From Opitutales bacterium UBA2995 (GTDB lineage Bacteria > Verrucomicrobiota > Verrucomicrobiia > Opitutales > UBA2995), in the NCBI GenBank assembly GCA_002346535.1, contig DDZZ01000038.1, forward strand, positions 159,629 to 223,628: DNA of 64,000 nt. Reading direction: 5' to 3'. Of the stretch, positions 19,195 through 28,234 are shown piece after piece. Numbering within the stretch: position 1 is the first letter of the stretch; each line of letters begins with the position of its first letter. The notes under the pieces were generated by a model. That model saw only the letters and a program-made list of their open reading frames with translations, was not told where the DNA came from and ran no database searches. The translations under genes and the position numbers were made by a program.

Positions 19195-19499
19195 TTTGTA
19201 TGCCACTGGATTCGAGCCAAGGGATCGGGGTTGTAGGGATAAAGGATACCCGTCTTTACCATCCGAGTTAAATTATCTCCAGCCGGTGGATTGATTTCGG
19301 TTATTCTTTTAATGGCAGTCCTGATGGCTCGGGTCACATTAATACAAGCTTTTTCCGAGGGATTTCGGGCCTTGCGATTTCTTCCGCCAAGTCCGATGGC
19401 TCTAGAGAGCTCTTTAGTCAAAAAATCGATTTCCTCCTCGAGCGTTTCAATCCTAACTTCATCATTAAAGATCTTCGTCTCTTGGAGTTCTTCCCTCAA
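19191..19499 (-). pseudogene. C-terminal tail fragment of a large kinase/ATPase-type regulator
   Basis: The reverse strand reads LREELQETKIFNDEVRIETL followed by EEEIDFLTKELSRAIGLGGR, KACINVTRAIRTAIKRI and TGILYPYNPDPLARIQW. This element (L-x-REL-x-x-A-x-GLGGR-x-R, V-x-x-AI-x-x-A-x-x-x-I) ends many large bacterial signalling ATPases and Ser/Thr kinases. A TAG lies three codons before the first TTG, so the rest of the protein is absent. It ends against the DUF1552 remnant. Confidence 0.6.
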
Positions 19500-19562
19500 T
19501 TCCTAAAGCCGCTGGCGAAAATGCGCTGCCCATTGTATTGAAAAAAGAACCCAACCGAAGTA

Positions 19563-19784
19563 TGTCACAGCCACCTCGGCAAATGGCACATGCATCCGAC
19601 CCCCGATGAGATCGGTTTTGACCTACACGATGGAAAGACAATGAACACCGAAGGCAATGGACCGATTGATCCGGAGGACCCGAAATTAATTTTCAGTCTT
19701 AGCCGAAGGGCCAATGCATTTATGGAAAAGCAGGTGGAGGCTAGACGCTATCCGTGGAGACAACAGGGAACTGCCACCAATTAG
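19563..19784 (+). pseudogene. Internal sulfatase fragment
   Basis: The frame reads CHSHLGKWHMHPTPDEIGFD then LHDGKTMNTEGNGPIDPEDP and RRANAFMEKQVEARRYP before stopping. The GKWH motif with the following GFD is the middle part of the sulfatase catalytic domain. The metal-binding N-terminus, the CxPxR motif and the C-terminus are all absent. Confidence 0.7.
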
Positions 19785-19900
19785 TGGCATTCCAATCAAA
19801 GAATCGGTAATCAAACGATTTTCTTGCCTAGCTTTTAAAATGCTGTAACACAATATTCGCCTCGAGTAGCCAAGGCTACCGGCCTTTGAGAAAGCTGCTA

Positions 19901-22663
19901 ATGTCGAAATCTAATTTAACTACCTCAGGAATATTCCTATTTCAGGCAATTCTATTTTCTCAAGCCCAGGAAATTTTGGATTTCCGCAAAGATATCGAAC
20001 CCATTCTTAAAGAGCATTGTTTGAAATGCCATGGCCCGGAGGAACAAGAATCGGATTTTCGGGTGGATCGAAAAGCCACGCTCTTCGGTGGAGGAGGTTC
20101 CGGAATAGAAACCATTATCCCGGGGGATCCAGTTGGTAGCTATCTGATCGAACTGGTTCGTGAGCCGGATGAAGAATTCCGGATGCCTTACGAAGAGGAC
20201 CCAGTTCCAGAGGAACAAATTGTCATTCTGGAAGAATGGATCAAGCAAGGCGTTTTAATGCCAGAGGACCTGGAAAACGAAACCGTTGCCAAGGAGATCA
20301 ACCACTGGGCCTTGCTTCCCGTTGAGAAACCGAAGGTTCCCAAGGTAAAAGGGGCCGCGACTTCCATCGACGCATTCCTCTTAGACATACTGAACAACCA
20401 GGATCTGGATTATAATCCGGAAGCGGATTCTCGATCCCTGATTCGTCGAACGTCGATTCTTTTAACCGGCCTACCTCCCACGCCGGAGCAAGTGGAAAAA
20501 TTTGCTGAGGCTCAGGATAAGTATGCGGAAGAAGCTTTTGAGCATTTGGTGGATAGCTTGTTGGAGTCGCCACACTTTGGCGAACGCTGGGCTCAGCACT
20601 GGCTGGACGTTATTCGCTGGGCGGAAACAAATGGCTCTGAAGCCAACCTCTACCGTAAGAACGCCTGGCACTATAGGGACTACGTCATTGACGCCTTCAA
20701 TCAGAATAAACCCTACGATCAGTTCATTACCGAACAACTAGCCGGTGACCAAATGGGTGTCGGTGATGCAACAGGTTTCCTAGTTGCAGGACCACATGTG
20801 CCAATCGCAACGGTGGGCCGTGAACCATCGGCCCTTCGGCAAGCCCGTGCTGACCGCATGGACGAAATCATGCAAACGGTCGGAGCCTCCATGCTCGGAA
20901 TGACCGTAAGTTGTGCCCGTTGCCACAACCACAAATTTGATCCAATCTCCATCAAAGACTATTATTCTCTAACTGCAGTATTCCAAGGGGTTGAGTTTGG
21001 CAGTCGCTATGCAGAACTTCTCTCAGGCGACCCACTCAAACAAAGGGAAGCCGAACTAAATCAAGCACTGAATAAGAAGCGTCAACAGCTGCGAGCAAAC
21101 AACGATTATTGGGAAGAAGATTGGAAGGGTTGGAACGAACTTTACTTCCCTGAAACTACAACCAAAGCGGTCCGACTCGCCTTTAATACGCGGAACGCTG
21201 GCGTAGAAGAAATCGAGTTTTATGGGCCGGAAAGCCCTGAACTGAATTTGGCTCTCTCCCAACTCGGCACCGTTGCCAAGACGGATGATTCCATGACCCA
21301 AATCCGTGGGGAGGTGTTCTTCGCAAATGACGGCGAGTTCAGTACAAATAAATGGAAATCTCAATCACCCGAGGAAAGCGCCAGCAAGCCATGGCTGGTC
21401 TTGGAATTTGCGAAACCAAAAACAATTGACCGTCTGGTTATCAGTTCCAACAAACATTACTTCCTGGAAACCGACTACCTCACCTCCTACACGCCAGAGA
21501 CGAACTACAACTACCAACTCGAGGTACTTCAGGAAGACGGAAGCTGGCGAAAAGTTGCTTCAACCCAAAAAGCTGAATCTGAGGATTCAGTAACTCCTGA
21601 AAAAGTAGAAGCTATAAAGCGCATACAGGCTCTTATTGAAAAAATCGCAGAAGAAGGACCGCAACCCAGCTTTGTTGGTCAGTTCATCGATCCTGTCGTC
21701 ACTAAGGTATTTCATAGAGGCAGCCCGGAAAACCCGAAACAGGAAGTAGATCCTGCCGGTTTCGATATTCTTGAAGCGGACCTTGGCCTGGACTCTTCAA
21801 GTGAAGATCCTGACCGCAGGATCCGATTTGCTGACTGGCTAACGAACCCAGACCACCCGCTAACCGCGCGTGTCATGGCCAACCGAGTATGGAGCCACAT
21901 ATTCGGAACCGGCATAGTGGCTACACCCGCCGACTTCGGAAAGGCGGGAGCTCCGCCTACACATCCTGAATTGTTGGATTGGCTGGCGTCCGAATTTATT
22001 AATCCAACCAACAGCAATCACAACGCATGGTCGGTAAAAGGTCTGATCAAAAGAATCCTGATGACGGATGCCTATCGGCAATCCAGCGCTCCACGAGAGG
22101 AAGCGCTGACTAAAGACGGGTCTTCTTTGTTGCTCTGGCGATTTCCACCTCGCCGCATTGAGGCCGAGGTGATACGCGACGGTATCTTACAGGCTTCGGG
22201 GAAATTGGATCCTCAAATCGGCGGTCAAAGTTTCCGAATCCATAATGTAAAAAAGACCTACGCTCAGTGGAAGGTCGTTAATAACCATGGACCCGAAACC
22301 TGGCGGCGCATGATCTATCAGGAGCGTATGAGGAGGGTCGACGACCAAATATTTACTGCCTTTGATTTTCCAGATTGCGGGCAAATTCGCGCAAAACGCC
22401 CCGTATCCACGACTCCCTTACAGGCTCTTAACCTGATGAACAGCCCATTCGCAATTGAACAGGCTGGATTTATTGCGGAACGGGTAACAACAGAATCGGG
22501 AGGGGATGGAAAGAAAGCTGCGACAAGGCTCTTTGAAACCCTTCTAGGCCGTGAACCGTCGAAGGAAGAGTTACAGGCGTCGTTGGACGTTGCACAAACC
22601 AACGGACTCCAACTGGTAAGCCGTTCATTAATGAATTCCAACGAATTTGCATTTCTGCCATGA
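19901..22663 (+). CDS. Cytochrome-type PSD1 domain protein (PSCyt1-DUF1549-DUF1553)
   Basis: 920 aa secreted protein. After a signal peptide, a planctomycete-type cytochrome c domain carries the haem motif HCLKCHG (Cys40, Cys43, His44). DUF1549 follows, with the WAQHWLDVIRWAETNGSE segment, then a second cysteine pair SCARCHNHKFDPI, a discoidin-like insert at about 420-560, and DUF1553 at the end (ARVMANRVWSHIFGTGIV, RPVSTTPLQALNLMNSPFA). Molecular function unknown. The 4-base overlap with the DUF1501 gene is the standard arrangement of this pair. ATG at 19901 preferred over TTG at 19886. Confidence 0.92.
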   Translation: MSKSNLTTSGIFLFQAILFSQAQEILDFRKDIEPILKEHCLKCHGPEEQESDFRVDRKATLFGGGGSGIETIIPGDPVGSYLIELVREPDEEFRMPYEEDPVPEEQIVILEEWIKQGVLMPEDLENETVAKEINHWALLPVEKPKVPKVKGAATSIDAFLLDILNNQDLDYNPEADSRSLIRRTSILLTGLPPTPEQVEKFAEAQDKYAEEAFEHLVDSLLESPHFGERWAQHWLDVIRWAETNGSEANLYRKNAWHYRDYVIDAFNQNKPYDQFITEQLAGDQMGVGDATGFLVAGPHVPIATVGREPSALRQARADRMDEIMQTVGASMLGMTVSCARCHNHKFDPISIKDYYSLTAVFQGVEFGSRYAELLSGDPLKQREAELNQALNKKRQQLRANNDYWEEDWKGWNELYFPETTTKAVRLAFNTRNAGVEEIEFYGPESPELNLALSQLGTVAKTDDSMTQIRGEVFFANDGEFSTNKWKSQSPEESASKPWLVLEFAKPKTIDRLVISSNKHYFLETDYLTSYTPETNYNYQLEVLQEDGSWRKVASTQKAESEDSVTPEKVEAIKRIQALIEKIAEEGPQPSFVGQFIDPVVTKVFHRGSPENPKQEVDPAGFDILEADLGLDSSSEDPDRRIRFADWLTNPDHPLTARVMANRVWSHIFGTGIVATPADFGKAGAPPTHPELLDWLASEFINPTNSNHNAWSVKGLIKRILMTDAYRQSSAPREEALTKDGSSLLLWRFPPRRIEAEVIRDGILQASGKLDPQIGGQSFRIHNVKKTYAQWKVVNNHGPETWRRMIYQERMRRVDDQIFTAFDFPDCGQIRAKRPVSTTPLQALNLMNSPFAIEQAGFIAERVTTESGGDGKKAATRLFETLLGREPSKEELQASLDVAQTNGLQLVSRSLMNSNEFAFLP

Positions 22664-24150
22664 GAAATCCTGAAGAAAAAATTTCTTTCCACGGGCAACG
22701 CTTATTGAGCCGGCGCAATTTCCTCGGCCAAGCTGGCATGGCTATGGGCGCACTTTCGCTCACTCAACTGCTGGCTGAAGACAACCCGATGCACTTCGGC
22801 GGCAAAGCCACGATTCGCCCCGAAATCGACCCCAACAATCCTTACTCGCCAAGGGCACCCCATTTCCCCAGCAAAGCTAAACAAGTCTTGGTGATTTATC
22901 TACCTGGAGCCGTCAGCCATGTGGACACCTTTGATTACAAGCCGGACTTGTTTAAATACCATGGCCAAAAACCACCCGGTATTCCAGAGGTCACCTTTGA
23001 AGGCCCCACCGGCAATATCGCCCAACCTTTCTGGGAATTTAAGCCACGGGGACAGACTGGAAAAATGGTTTCCGAACTTATTCCCAACTTGGCCGAGCAG
23101 GTGGACGACTTTTGCTTTTTCCACTCCCTGACCACAGACACGAGTGCCCACCCACAAGGAGAAAACTATTTCAATACCGGCTTCACGATGGAGGGCTTTC
23201 CTTCTTTTGGTGCCTGGGTCACTTACGCACTAGGATCGGAGAATTCTGAGCTGCCAGCTTTCGTAGCCATCAATGATCCGCGGGGATTGGCCCGTTCCGG
23301 TAAAAATAATTTTGGGAGTGGTTTTTTGCCGGCTGCTTTTCAGGGAACGGACTTCAATGCCAAAAATCCTCCAGCCAATTTGGGCCGACCAGAAGGTCTA
23401 AGCGAAGCGGATGACAAAGCCACGGTAGATCTACTCCAGAGATTGAATGCACATCATCTTGAACTGTATCCCGGAGATACCGACTTGGCCGCCCGGATAA
23501 CCAGCTATGAACTGGCTGGTAAAATGCAAATCTCGGTACCCGAGGTAATGAGAATCACCAACGAACCCAAATCGATCCACAAAGAATACGGAACGGATGT
23601 CGGTACTGACCTGAAGCGCGAGTATGCAAAAAACTGTATTTTGGCGCGACGACTCATCGAAAAGGGAGTCCGCGTGGTCCAACTTTTCAACGGCAGTGAT
23701 CCGTCCGGCGGCAACGGCATCACCAATTGGGATTCACATAGCGACATTTTGAAAACGCATGCCATGCAGGCGGAAATCATGGACCAGCCAACTGCCGCGT
23801 TGATTCACGACCTGAAACGTCGAGGCCTATTCGAAGAAACGCTGGTAGTCTGGTGCACCGAATTTGGCCGCATGCCCTTCCTGCAAGCCAACGGGACGGG
23901 ACGGGACCACAATCCTGATACCTTTACCTGCTTCCTGACCGGAGCCGGCGTGAAAAAAGGTTTCAGTTACGGTGAGAGCGACGAGTTTGGATTCAAAGCC
24001 GCTGTCAACCCGACCACGGTCTACGACTTTAACGCCACTCTACTCAACCTGATGGGACTAGATCACGAACGCCTGACGTTCTACCACAACGGCATCGAAC
24101 GCCGCCTTACACACGTCCATGGCCACGTAGTGGAAGACGTCTTGGTCTAA
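22660..24150 (+). CDS. DUF1501 family Tat-exported protein
   Basis: 496 aa, alkaline-phosphatase-like fold, function unknown. The N-terminus has a twin-arginine signal, SRRNFLGQAGMAMGALSL (Arg18-Arg19). Family motifs: VLVIYLPGAVSHVDTFDYKP, PNLAEQVDDFCFFHSLTTDT, HPQGENYFNTGF, TNWDSHSDI, VVWCTEFGRMPFLQANGTGR followed by DHNP, and LLNLMGLDHERLTFYHNG. Translation starts within the stop of the PSD1 gene (ATGA), so the two proteins are made together. Export by Tat implies folding in the cytoplasm. Confidence 0.93.
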   Translation: MRNPEEKISFHGQRLLSRRNFLGQAGMAMGALSLTQLLAEDNPMHFGGKATIRPEIDPNNPYSPRAPHFPSKAKQVLVIYLPGAVSHVDTFDYKPDLFKYHGQKPPGIPEVTFEGPTGNIAQPFWEFKPRGQTGKMVSELIPNLAEQVDDFCFFHSLTTDTSAHPQGENYFNTGFTMEGFPSFGAWVTYALGSENSELPAFVAINDPRGLARSGKNNFGSGFLPAAFQGTDFNAKNPPANLGRPEGLSEADDKATVDLLQRLNAHHLELYPGDTDLAARITSYELAGKMQISVPEVMRITNEPKSIHKEYGTDVGTDLKREYAKNCILARRLIEKGVRVVQLFNGSDPSGGNGITNWDSHSDILKTHAMQAEIMDQPTAALIHDLKRRGLFEETLVVWCTEFGRMPFLQANGTGRDHNPDTFTCFLTGAGVKKGFSYGESDEFGFKAAVNPTTVYDFNATLLNLMGLDHERLTFYHNGIERRLTHVHGHVVEDVLV

Positions 24151-24220
24151 GCCAGGTCGACAAAGTTAGGCACAACGCATTCCTATTGTTAAATTTCTTT
24201 CGATCCGATCTATTAGACGA

Positions 24221-24538
24221 ATGCCAGTTTACACAATCAGTGATATCCAAGTAACCAACTGGGAGAGATATGAGCATTACGTACGGCAAACGCGTGCGAT
24301 TGCCGAGAAATTCGGAGGCAAGTATCATATCCGAGGCGGAGAAATCAAAGTTGTCGCAGGCGACTGGAAACCCAACCGGCTTATCGTAATCGAGTTTCCA
24401 TCGATGGAAGCCCTAGTACAATTCAGGGATTCTCCTGAATACCAACCTGCCGCTGAAATCAGAAAGGGTGCTTCCAATTTAATTTCGTCAATCGTCGTCG
24501 AAGGCTACGACGGCGAATCGGACAACATCGGAGGTTAA
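24221..24538 (+). CDS. DUF1330 family protein
   Basis: 105 aa cytoplasmic protein with a dimeric alpha-beta-barrel (ferredoxin-like) fold. Sequence fits DUF1330: VYTISDIQVTNWERYEHYV, GGKYHIRGGEIKVVAGDW, RLIVIEFPSMEALVQFRDSP and EYQPAAEIRKGAS. Role unknown; some relatives bind or modify small molecules. It follows the DUF1501 gene by 70 bases and may or may not be cotranscribed. Confidence 0.85.
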   Translation: MPVYTISDIQVTNWERYEHYVRQTRAIAEKFGGKYHIRGGEIKVVAGDWKPNRLIVIEFPSMEALVQFRDSPEYQPAAEIRKGASNLISSIVVEGYDGESDNIGG

Positions 24539-24956
24539 AATAATCTTATTTTTGATCTACCTTACCTGACCCAGCACCCTTATAATCCATGGACAGAGGG
24601 GAAGGCCCCCAGAGCCAATTTTTTTTGCCGGGAGTTATTGAGCAAGAGAGATCTATCCTGCAAAAGCAGAAATAAATCCAAGAGTATGCCTTCCTCCGAA
24701 TACGGCACTGGCTATAAACAAACTCCGCCGACGATCGAGTAAATGAATCGTCCAACGGATCATATCGAGGACAGTCAAAGGGCGCAGCTTTCTTATGCAA
24801 GAATCCATCCAAGAAAGTCTTAGGACCAACAACTCGAAGGGTAATGTCATGCTTGCAATTAACAAAAAAACCAATCCGATACAACCGAAAAGGCATCCGT
24901 GATACCAATGATTAAAATCTAGCGGTTTCCCTTATTAACCGGTATCCAAATATAGT
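24539..24956. other. Gap without a recognisable gene
   Basis: About 420 bases between the convergent DUF1330 and dnaX genes. Open frames on the reverse strand (up to 120 codons) have no recognisable family, and their composition does not look like protein. No hairpin with a T-run stands out. Confidence 0.5.
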
Positions 24957-25268
24957 CTAACTGTTATCCAGATTTTGAATACGAGTAAACTGCGCGCGGA
25001 AAAGCTCTTTCATCTGCAATCGGACAGAATCCGGCAATTTTTCCGCCAACGCCTCAATTTCCTGAGGATCGGTTGATCCCTGGATTCTGGAGGCCAATTC
25101 CTCAACTTCGGGTTGGAGGCCATCCGGATCTCCTGGGATAGATCCCACAAGCGCTTTAACTTCCGCCTCTAGCGCGGCGTCTCGTGATCGGGGAACCAAA
25201 TTCTGCGGTTCTTCTGCTTTTTCTCCCGGTAAGGTAGGCGCGGCCGTGGATTCATTTATTTTTTTTTT
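24957..25268 (-). CDS. dnaX: Tau-specific C-terminal part of dnaX, reached by frame slippage
   Basis: About 100 codons in the +1 frame relative to the first dnaX frame, open from before the A10 run to the stop at 24957. It encodes [20 protein letters not shown] then acidic helical sequence ([36 protein letters not shown]) and ends [13 protein letters not shown]. It has no independent start with a ribosome binding site. Together with the upstream frame it would make a tau subunit of about 480 aa. RNA polymerase slippage that drops one A (or adds two) in the A10 run would join the frames; a simple indel error in a homopolymer would look the same. Confidence 0.6.
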   Translation of the reverse strand, partial: KKKINESTAAPTLPGEKAEEPQNLVPRSRDAALEAEVKALVGSIPGDPDGLQPEVEELASRIQGSTDPQEIEALAEKLPDSVRLQMKELFRAQFTRIQNLDNS

Positions 25269-26397
25269 GATCGGACACCCCTGGAGCATCCTTGGCCATT
25301 CCGGATAATTCCTTGATCAACGAGTCAATGGCCCGGGTCCGGCTCTCCTCGACCGCTCGCAACAAAGTGACTTCAAAATTAACCGTTTGAGAAAGGCCCA
25401 TCTTAACACCAGCTTCCCCACGATGAAGGGCATCGTTCATACGCATCAGACTCTCAACCCTCATCGGCGGTCCTAGCTTACTGGTCTGACCTCCATCTCG
25501 AATAGCTTCGACCAAAACTTCACGAAGGCAGCTCTGAAGATCCACGAGGATGCGGTAGAGGTCTTTTCCAACCGTGTCTAATTCTTCTACAGCAGAAAGG
25601 ATAGCTGGGTAATTGGCCTGAGCCAACAGGGAGGCCAATTGATGGATCTCTTCCTGGGAGGCTAATCCGTATACCTCAAGAACGCTCGCTTCAGTGATGG
25701 TGTCGCCACAAAATGAAATTAATTGGTCCAAAGTTGACTGTGCGTCACGCATACCTCCATTGGCAAGACGAGCGACCGATTTCAAGGCAACTTCGTCAAT
25801 GGAAATCTTTTCGGCCTTGGCGATAGTGCTAAGTTTCTCGCAGATCAATTCATCACGGATCGGACGGAATTCAAATCTTTGGCATCGACTGACAATGGTC
25901 GGCAATATTTTGTGGGCCTCAGTTGTCGCAAAGAGGAACTTAACATGGGACGGCGGTTCTTCGAGCGTTTTCAACAAAGCGTTGAAGGCTCCGGTGGAAA
26001 GCATGTGCACCTCGTCGATGATGTATATTTTGAAAGGACATTGCGCCGGGGCGTATTGGCAGTCTTCCCGAAGTTGCCGGATCTGTTCCACCGAGTTGTT
26101 GGAGGCGCCATCAATCTCGATGACATCCATACAGCTGCCATCCATTATGGATTTGCAGATCTCCGAATCGTCATCCGGGGTGATGGAGGGACCACCTTCG
26201 CAGTTCAGGGCTTTGGCAAACATGCGTGCCGTTGTGGTTTTTCCGGTACCTCGAGGACCTACAAATAGATAGGCATGGGCGATGCGACCGGAGGTAATCG
26301 CATTTTTCAAAGTCGTCGTAATATGGTCCTGCCCAACAATTTCGTCGAATTGTTTGGGCCGCCAACGGCGGGCAATGACTTGGTAACCAGTTGCCAT
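25252..26397 (-). CDS. dnaX: DNA polymerase III subunit gamma/tau
   Basis: Clamp-loader ATPase. 381 aa in the zero frame. N-terminus [20 protein letters not shown] (typical), Walker [10 protein letters not shown] (about 47-55), Walker [10 protein letters not shown] (about 126-134), [20 protein letters not shown] and domain III at 230-360. The frame ends with Gln-Lys-Lys-Asn-Lys and TGA immediately after a run of ten A (25259-25268 on the + strand as T). This truncated form corresponds to gamma. The SRP RNA gene lies 31 bases upstream on the same strand, a linkage seen in other bacteria. Confidence 0.95.
   Translation of the reverse strand: MATGYQVIARRWRPKQFDEIVGQDHITTTLKNAITSGRIAHAYLFVGPRGTGKTTTARMFAKALNCEGGPSITPDDDSEICKSIMDGSCMDVIEIDGASNNSVEQIRQLREDCQYAPAQCPFKIYIIDEVHMLSTGAFNALLKTLEEPPSHVKFLFATTEAHKILPTIVSRCQRFEFRPIRDELICEKLSTIAKAEKISIDEVALKSVARLANGGMRDAQSTLDQLISFCGDTITEASVLEVYGLASQEEIHQLASLLAQANYPAILSAVEELDTVGKDLYRILVDLQSCLREVLVEAIRDGGQTSKLGPPMRVESLMRMNDALHRGEAGVKMGLSQTVNFEVTLLRAVEESRTRAIDSLIKELSGMAKDAPGVSDQKKNK
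25259..25268 (-). promoter_or_regulatory. A10 slippery run at the gamma/tau switch
   Basis: Ten consecutive A on the coding strand, read GAT CAA AAA AAA AAT AAA TGA in the zero frame. Runs of nine or more A permit transcriptional slippage; Thermus dnaX uses such a run to make both products. Here the downstream tau frame is +1. Confidence 0.6.
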
Positions 26398-26428
26398 GTA
26401 TGGATATGAGTGGAAAGGAATTAAGGAT

Positions 26429-26523
26429 GACCAGGTTACCCACGGCTAGCAAGATCATGACTACCGTTGCTACCTTCCGGTCCTGGCGGAGTTCGCCTGT
26501 CCAACACCCGTGGGACCCGGCCT
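26429..26523 (-). ncRNA. ffs: Signal recognition particle RNA (small bacterial 4.5S type)
   Basis: The reverse strand contains the SRP domain IV core GCCAGGACCGGAAGGTAGCA followed by ACGGTAG, with the GGAA-type tetraloop and the asymmetric loop bases. The outer strands CCCACGG (5' side) and CCGTGGG (3' side) pair to close the long hairpin. Length about 95 nt, as in small SRP RNAs lacking the Alu domain. Ends are estimated from pairing. It is transcribed toward dnaX. Confidence 0.9.
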
Positions 26524-26631
26524 AGAATCAAGGGTGGGAAACCTACCTCTCTATTTCAACTACCTTTTCAATATTTTTGCATTTCATTTTTATGGCTGGA
26601 ATTATCTGCACCATTCTACAACATAGCGGAT

Positions 26632-27939
26632 ATGGAAGAAGCTGCAGCTCCTTGGCATCAATTCATCCTCGATTATATAAACTCTCCTGATTTCCTTTGG
26701 GAAGGTGGCGCCATTCTAGTGGTGTTGCTGGTCAGTTTCATTCTCGCGCAGGTCTTAAAACGCACTGTTTACAAAAGGCTCGGGAAACTGCCATCTACCT
26801 GGATTTCCCAATCCTTGGTTCCAGCATTCACCGCCCTGACGATGCCAGCAGCCTACGTGCTGATTTGTGCGATGGTGAAGGGAAACATTATCAACCGAGG
26901 TATCGAGGACGTATTGTTGACTCCCGCCTCAAGTCTGGCAGTCGGATGGTTCCTTGTGGTTATGGTTAATCGCATGACCAATGAGCCCTTCTGGCAGAAG
27001 CTATTGGGGACAATCGTAATTATCATTACCCTACTTTCAATTAGTGGCCTACTGGACCCCACGACACGCGCTCTGGATGGCATCAATTTTCCTCTTGGAA
27101 CACTCAATATAACTTTACTTGGGATCATCAAAGGGTTGTTCATGCTCTTATTCCTTATCTGGATGAGCATTCGACTCTCGGGAGCGGCTGAATCCCAGAT
27201 GCACAAGATGCCGAACATCACCCCATCTATGGAGGTGCTGTTTGCGAAAGTCCTGAAGGTCATATTGATATCCCTTTCGATACTGATTGGGCTTCAATCA
27301 GTAGGCATTCAACTTTCCTCCCTAACTGTTTTAGGCGGTGCCATCGGCCTCGGTCTAGGTTTTGGTCTTCAGAAGGTCATTTCGAACTTGATCAGCGGAG
27401 TCATTCTCCTGCTCGATAAATCGATCAAACCGGGAGACGTTATTTCCATTGAGAACACCTACGGCTGGATCAACAAACTGAGCGCCCGTTACGTCTCGGT
27501 CATTACTCGGGATGGACGGGAGACATTGATCCCAAACGAAAACCTAATCACAAACTATGTTGAAAACTGGTCGTTTTCAGACACAAAAGTCCGGCTGAGG
27601 GCCCCAATTGGCGTATCCTATGATACGGACGTGCGCAAAGCCATCGACCTCTGCATACAGGCCGCCAAAAATTGCGGTCGCGTTTTGAATAACCCGGAGC
27701 CTAAGTGCCCTGTCAAAGGATTTGGTGATAATTCGGTAGACCTGGAATTACGCTTCTGGATTGCAGATCCGGCTAATGGAGTAACCAACATCAAAAGCAT
27801 TGTATACCTGCAAATCTGGGACCTTTTTCAAGAGCACGGGGTGGAGATTCCTTATCCACAACGAGACATCCATATCAAAAATTCACCCCCTCCCGATTTA
27901 CCTAAAGAGCTGCTGGATTCGGAGGACAAAGGCCGCTAA
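26632..27939 (+). CDS. Mechanosensitive ion channel (MscS family)
   Basis: Opens under membrane tension to release solutes during osmotic downshock. 435 aa with about five N-terminal helices, so larger than E. coli MscS. The pore-lining helix and beta domain are clear: GGAIGLGLGFGLQKVISNLI, SGVILLLDKSIKPGDVI, GWINKLSARYVSVITRDGRE, TLIPNENLITNYVENWSFSD, and near the end the VEIPYPQRDIHI segment. The ATG at 26632 is used; the frame is open further upstream but overlaps the SRP RNA gene, so an earlier start is unlikely. Confidence 0.9.
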   Translation: MEEAAAPWHQFILDYINSPDFLWEGGAILVVLLVSFILAQVLKRTVYKRLGKLPSTWISQSLVPAFTALTMPAAYVLICAMVKGNIINRGIEDVLLTPASSLAVGWFLVVMVNRMTNEPFWQKLLGTIVIIITLLSISGLLDPTTRALDGINFPLGTLNITLLGIIKGLFMLLFLIWMSIRLSGAAESQMHKMPNITPSMEVLFAKVLKVILISLSILIGLQSVGIQLSSLTVLGGAIGLGLGFGLQKVISNLISGVILLLDKSIKPGDVISIENTYGWINKLSARYVSVITRDGRETLIPNENLITNYVENWSFSDTKVRLRAPIGVSYDTDVRKAIDLCIQAAKNCGRVLNNPEPKCPVKGFGDNSVDLELRFWIADPANGVTNIKSIVYLQIWDLFQEHGVEIPYPQRDIHIKNSPPPDLPKELLDSEDKGR

Positions 27940-27953
27940 GTAGGCGCGAAGAA

Positions 27954-28017
27954 AGGGGTCAAACCTTGAATCAATTCAACCCGCTGTGTTCCTTCAAGAT
28001 TTCAAGGAATGGCCCCT
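27954..28017. repeat. Imperfect inverted repeat starting AGGGGTCAAACCTTGAA
   Basis: Left arm AGGGGTCAAACCTTGAA (27954-27970) and right arm TTCAAGGAATGGCCCCT (28001-28017) pair at 14 of 17 positions. GGGGTCA-x-ACCTTGA-type sequences are common REP-like intergenic elements in many bacteria. It lies just after the MscS gene and could fold in its mRNA 3' end. Confidence 0.45.
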
Positions 28018-28106
28018 AAAAGCTGCTAGGTTCGGGCAATGGGAACTAATGTTGGCTTGACTCAGCCACCATTTCTGGAAGAGAATACGTGTCTCATTTT
28101 AGAGAA

Positions 28107-28169
28107 ATGAAAACTACTTGCTCATATTTAGGACTGGTCCTAAACGGCCTATTGCTGCTTCTCCCCTGA
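28107..28169 (+). CDS. Candidate leucine-rich leader peptide of leuA
   Basis: A 20-codon frame, ATG to TGA, 113 bases upstream of leuA on the same strand. The peptide begins MKTTCSYLGLVLNG and ends with five consecutive leucines and a proline. Eight of 20 codons are Leu; the block is CTA TTG CTG CTT CTC, five different synonymous codons. The stop codon lies in the loop of the CTCCCC/GGGGAG hairpin. Leader peptides rich in the end-product amino acid control leu operons by attenuation in enterobacteria. A truncated signal peptide could look similar, so this is a prediction. Confidence 0.5.
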   Translation: MKTTCSYLGLVLNGLLLLLP

Positions 28170-28234
28170 GGGGAGTAAAATAACTATGCCCGTAGTTTCC
28201 CGGGTTTTGGCAAGTAACTTTAAGTAACCGGGAA
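28161..28234 (+). promoter_or_regulatory. Two hairpins between leader peptide and leuA
   Basis: First hairpin: CTCCCC TGA GGGGAG (28161-28175), a perfect 6-bp stem with the leader stop codon as its loop. Second: TTCCCGGGTT with AACCGGGAA (28197-28234), one bulge. Neither is followed by a clear T-run, so a classic terminator is not evident. AGCAGC at 28254-28259 is complementary to GCTGCT inside the Leu codon block (28154-28159), a possible alternative pairing. Confidence 0.35.

Noticed and set aside
24546..24908. A 120-codon reverse frame
   Set aside because: No start context, no family, and proline/cysteine-rich irregular composition; overlapping frame also open, which suggests chance.
25694..26272. 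A 192-codon forward frame
   Set aside because: Antisense to the DnaX ATPase domain; composition rich in Ser/Arg and not protein-like.
26467..26631. N-terminal extension of the MscS gene from a TTG at 26467
   Set aside because: It would overlap the SRP RNA gene and adds residues without MscS similarity or a membrane segment consistent with the family.
27954..28017. An intrinsic terminator for the MscS gene
   Set aside because: The arms are long and imperfect with a 30-base loop and no T-run; better described as a REP-like element.
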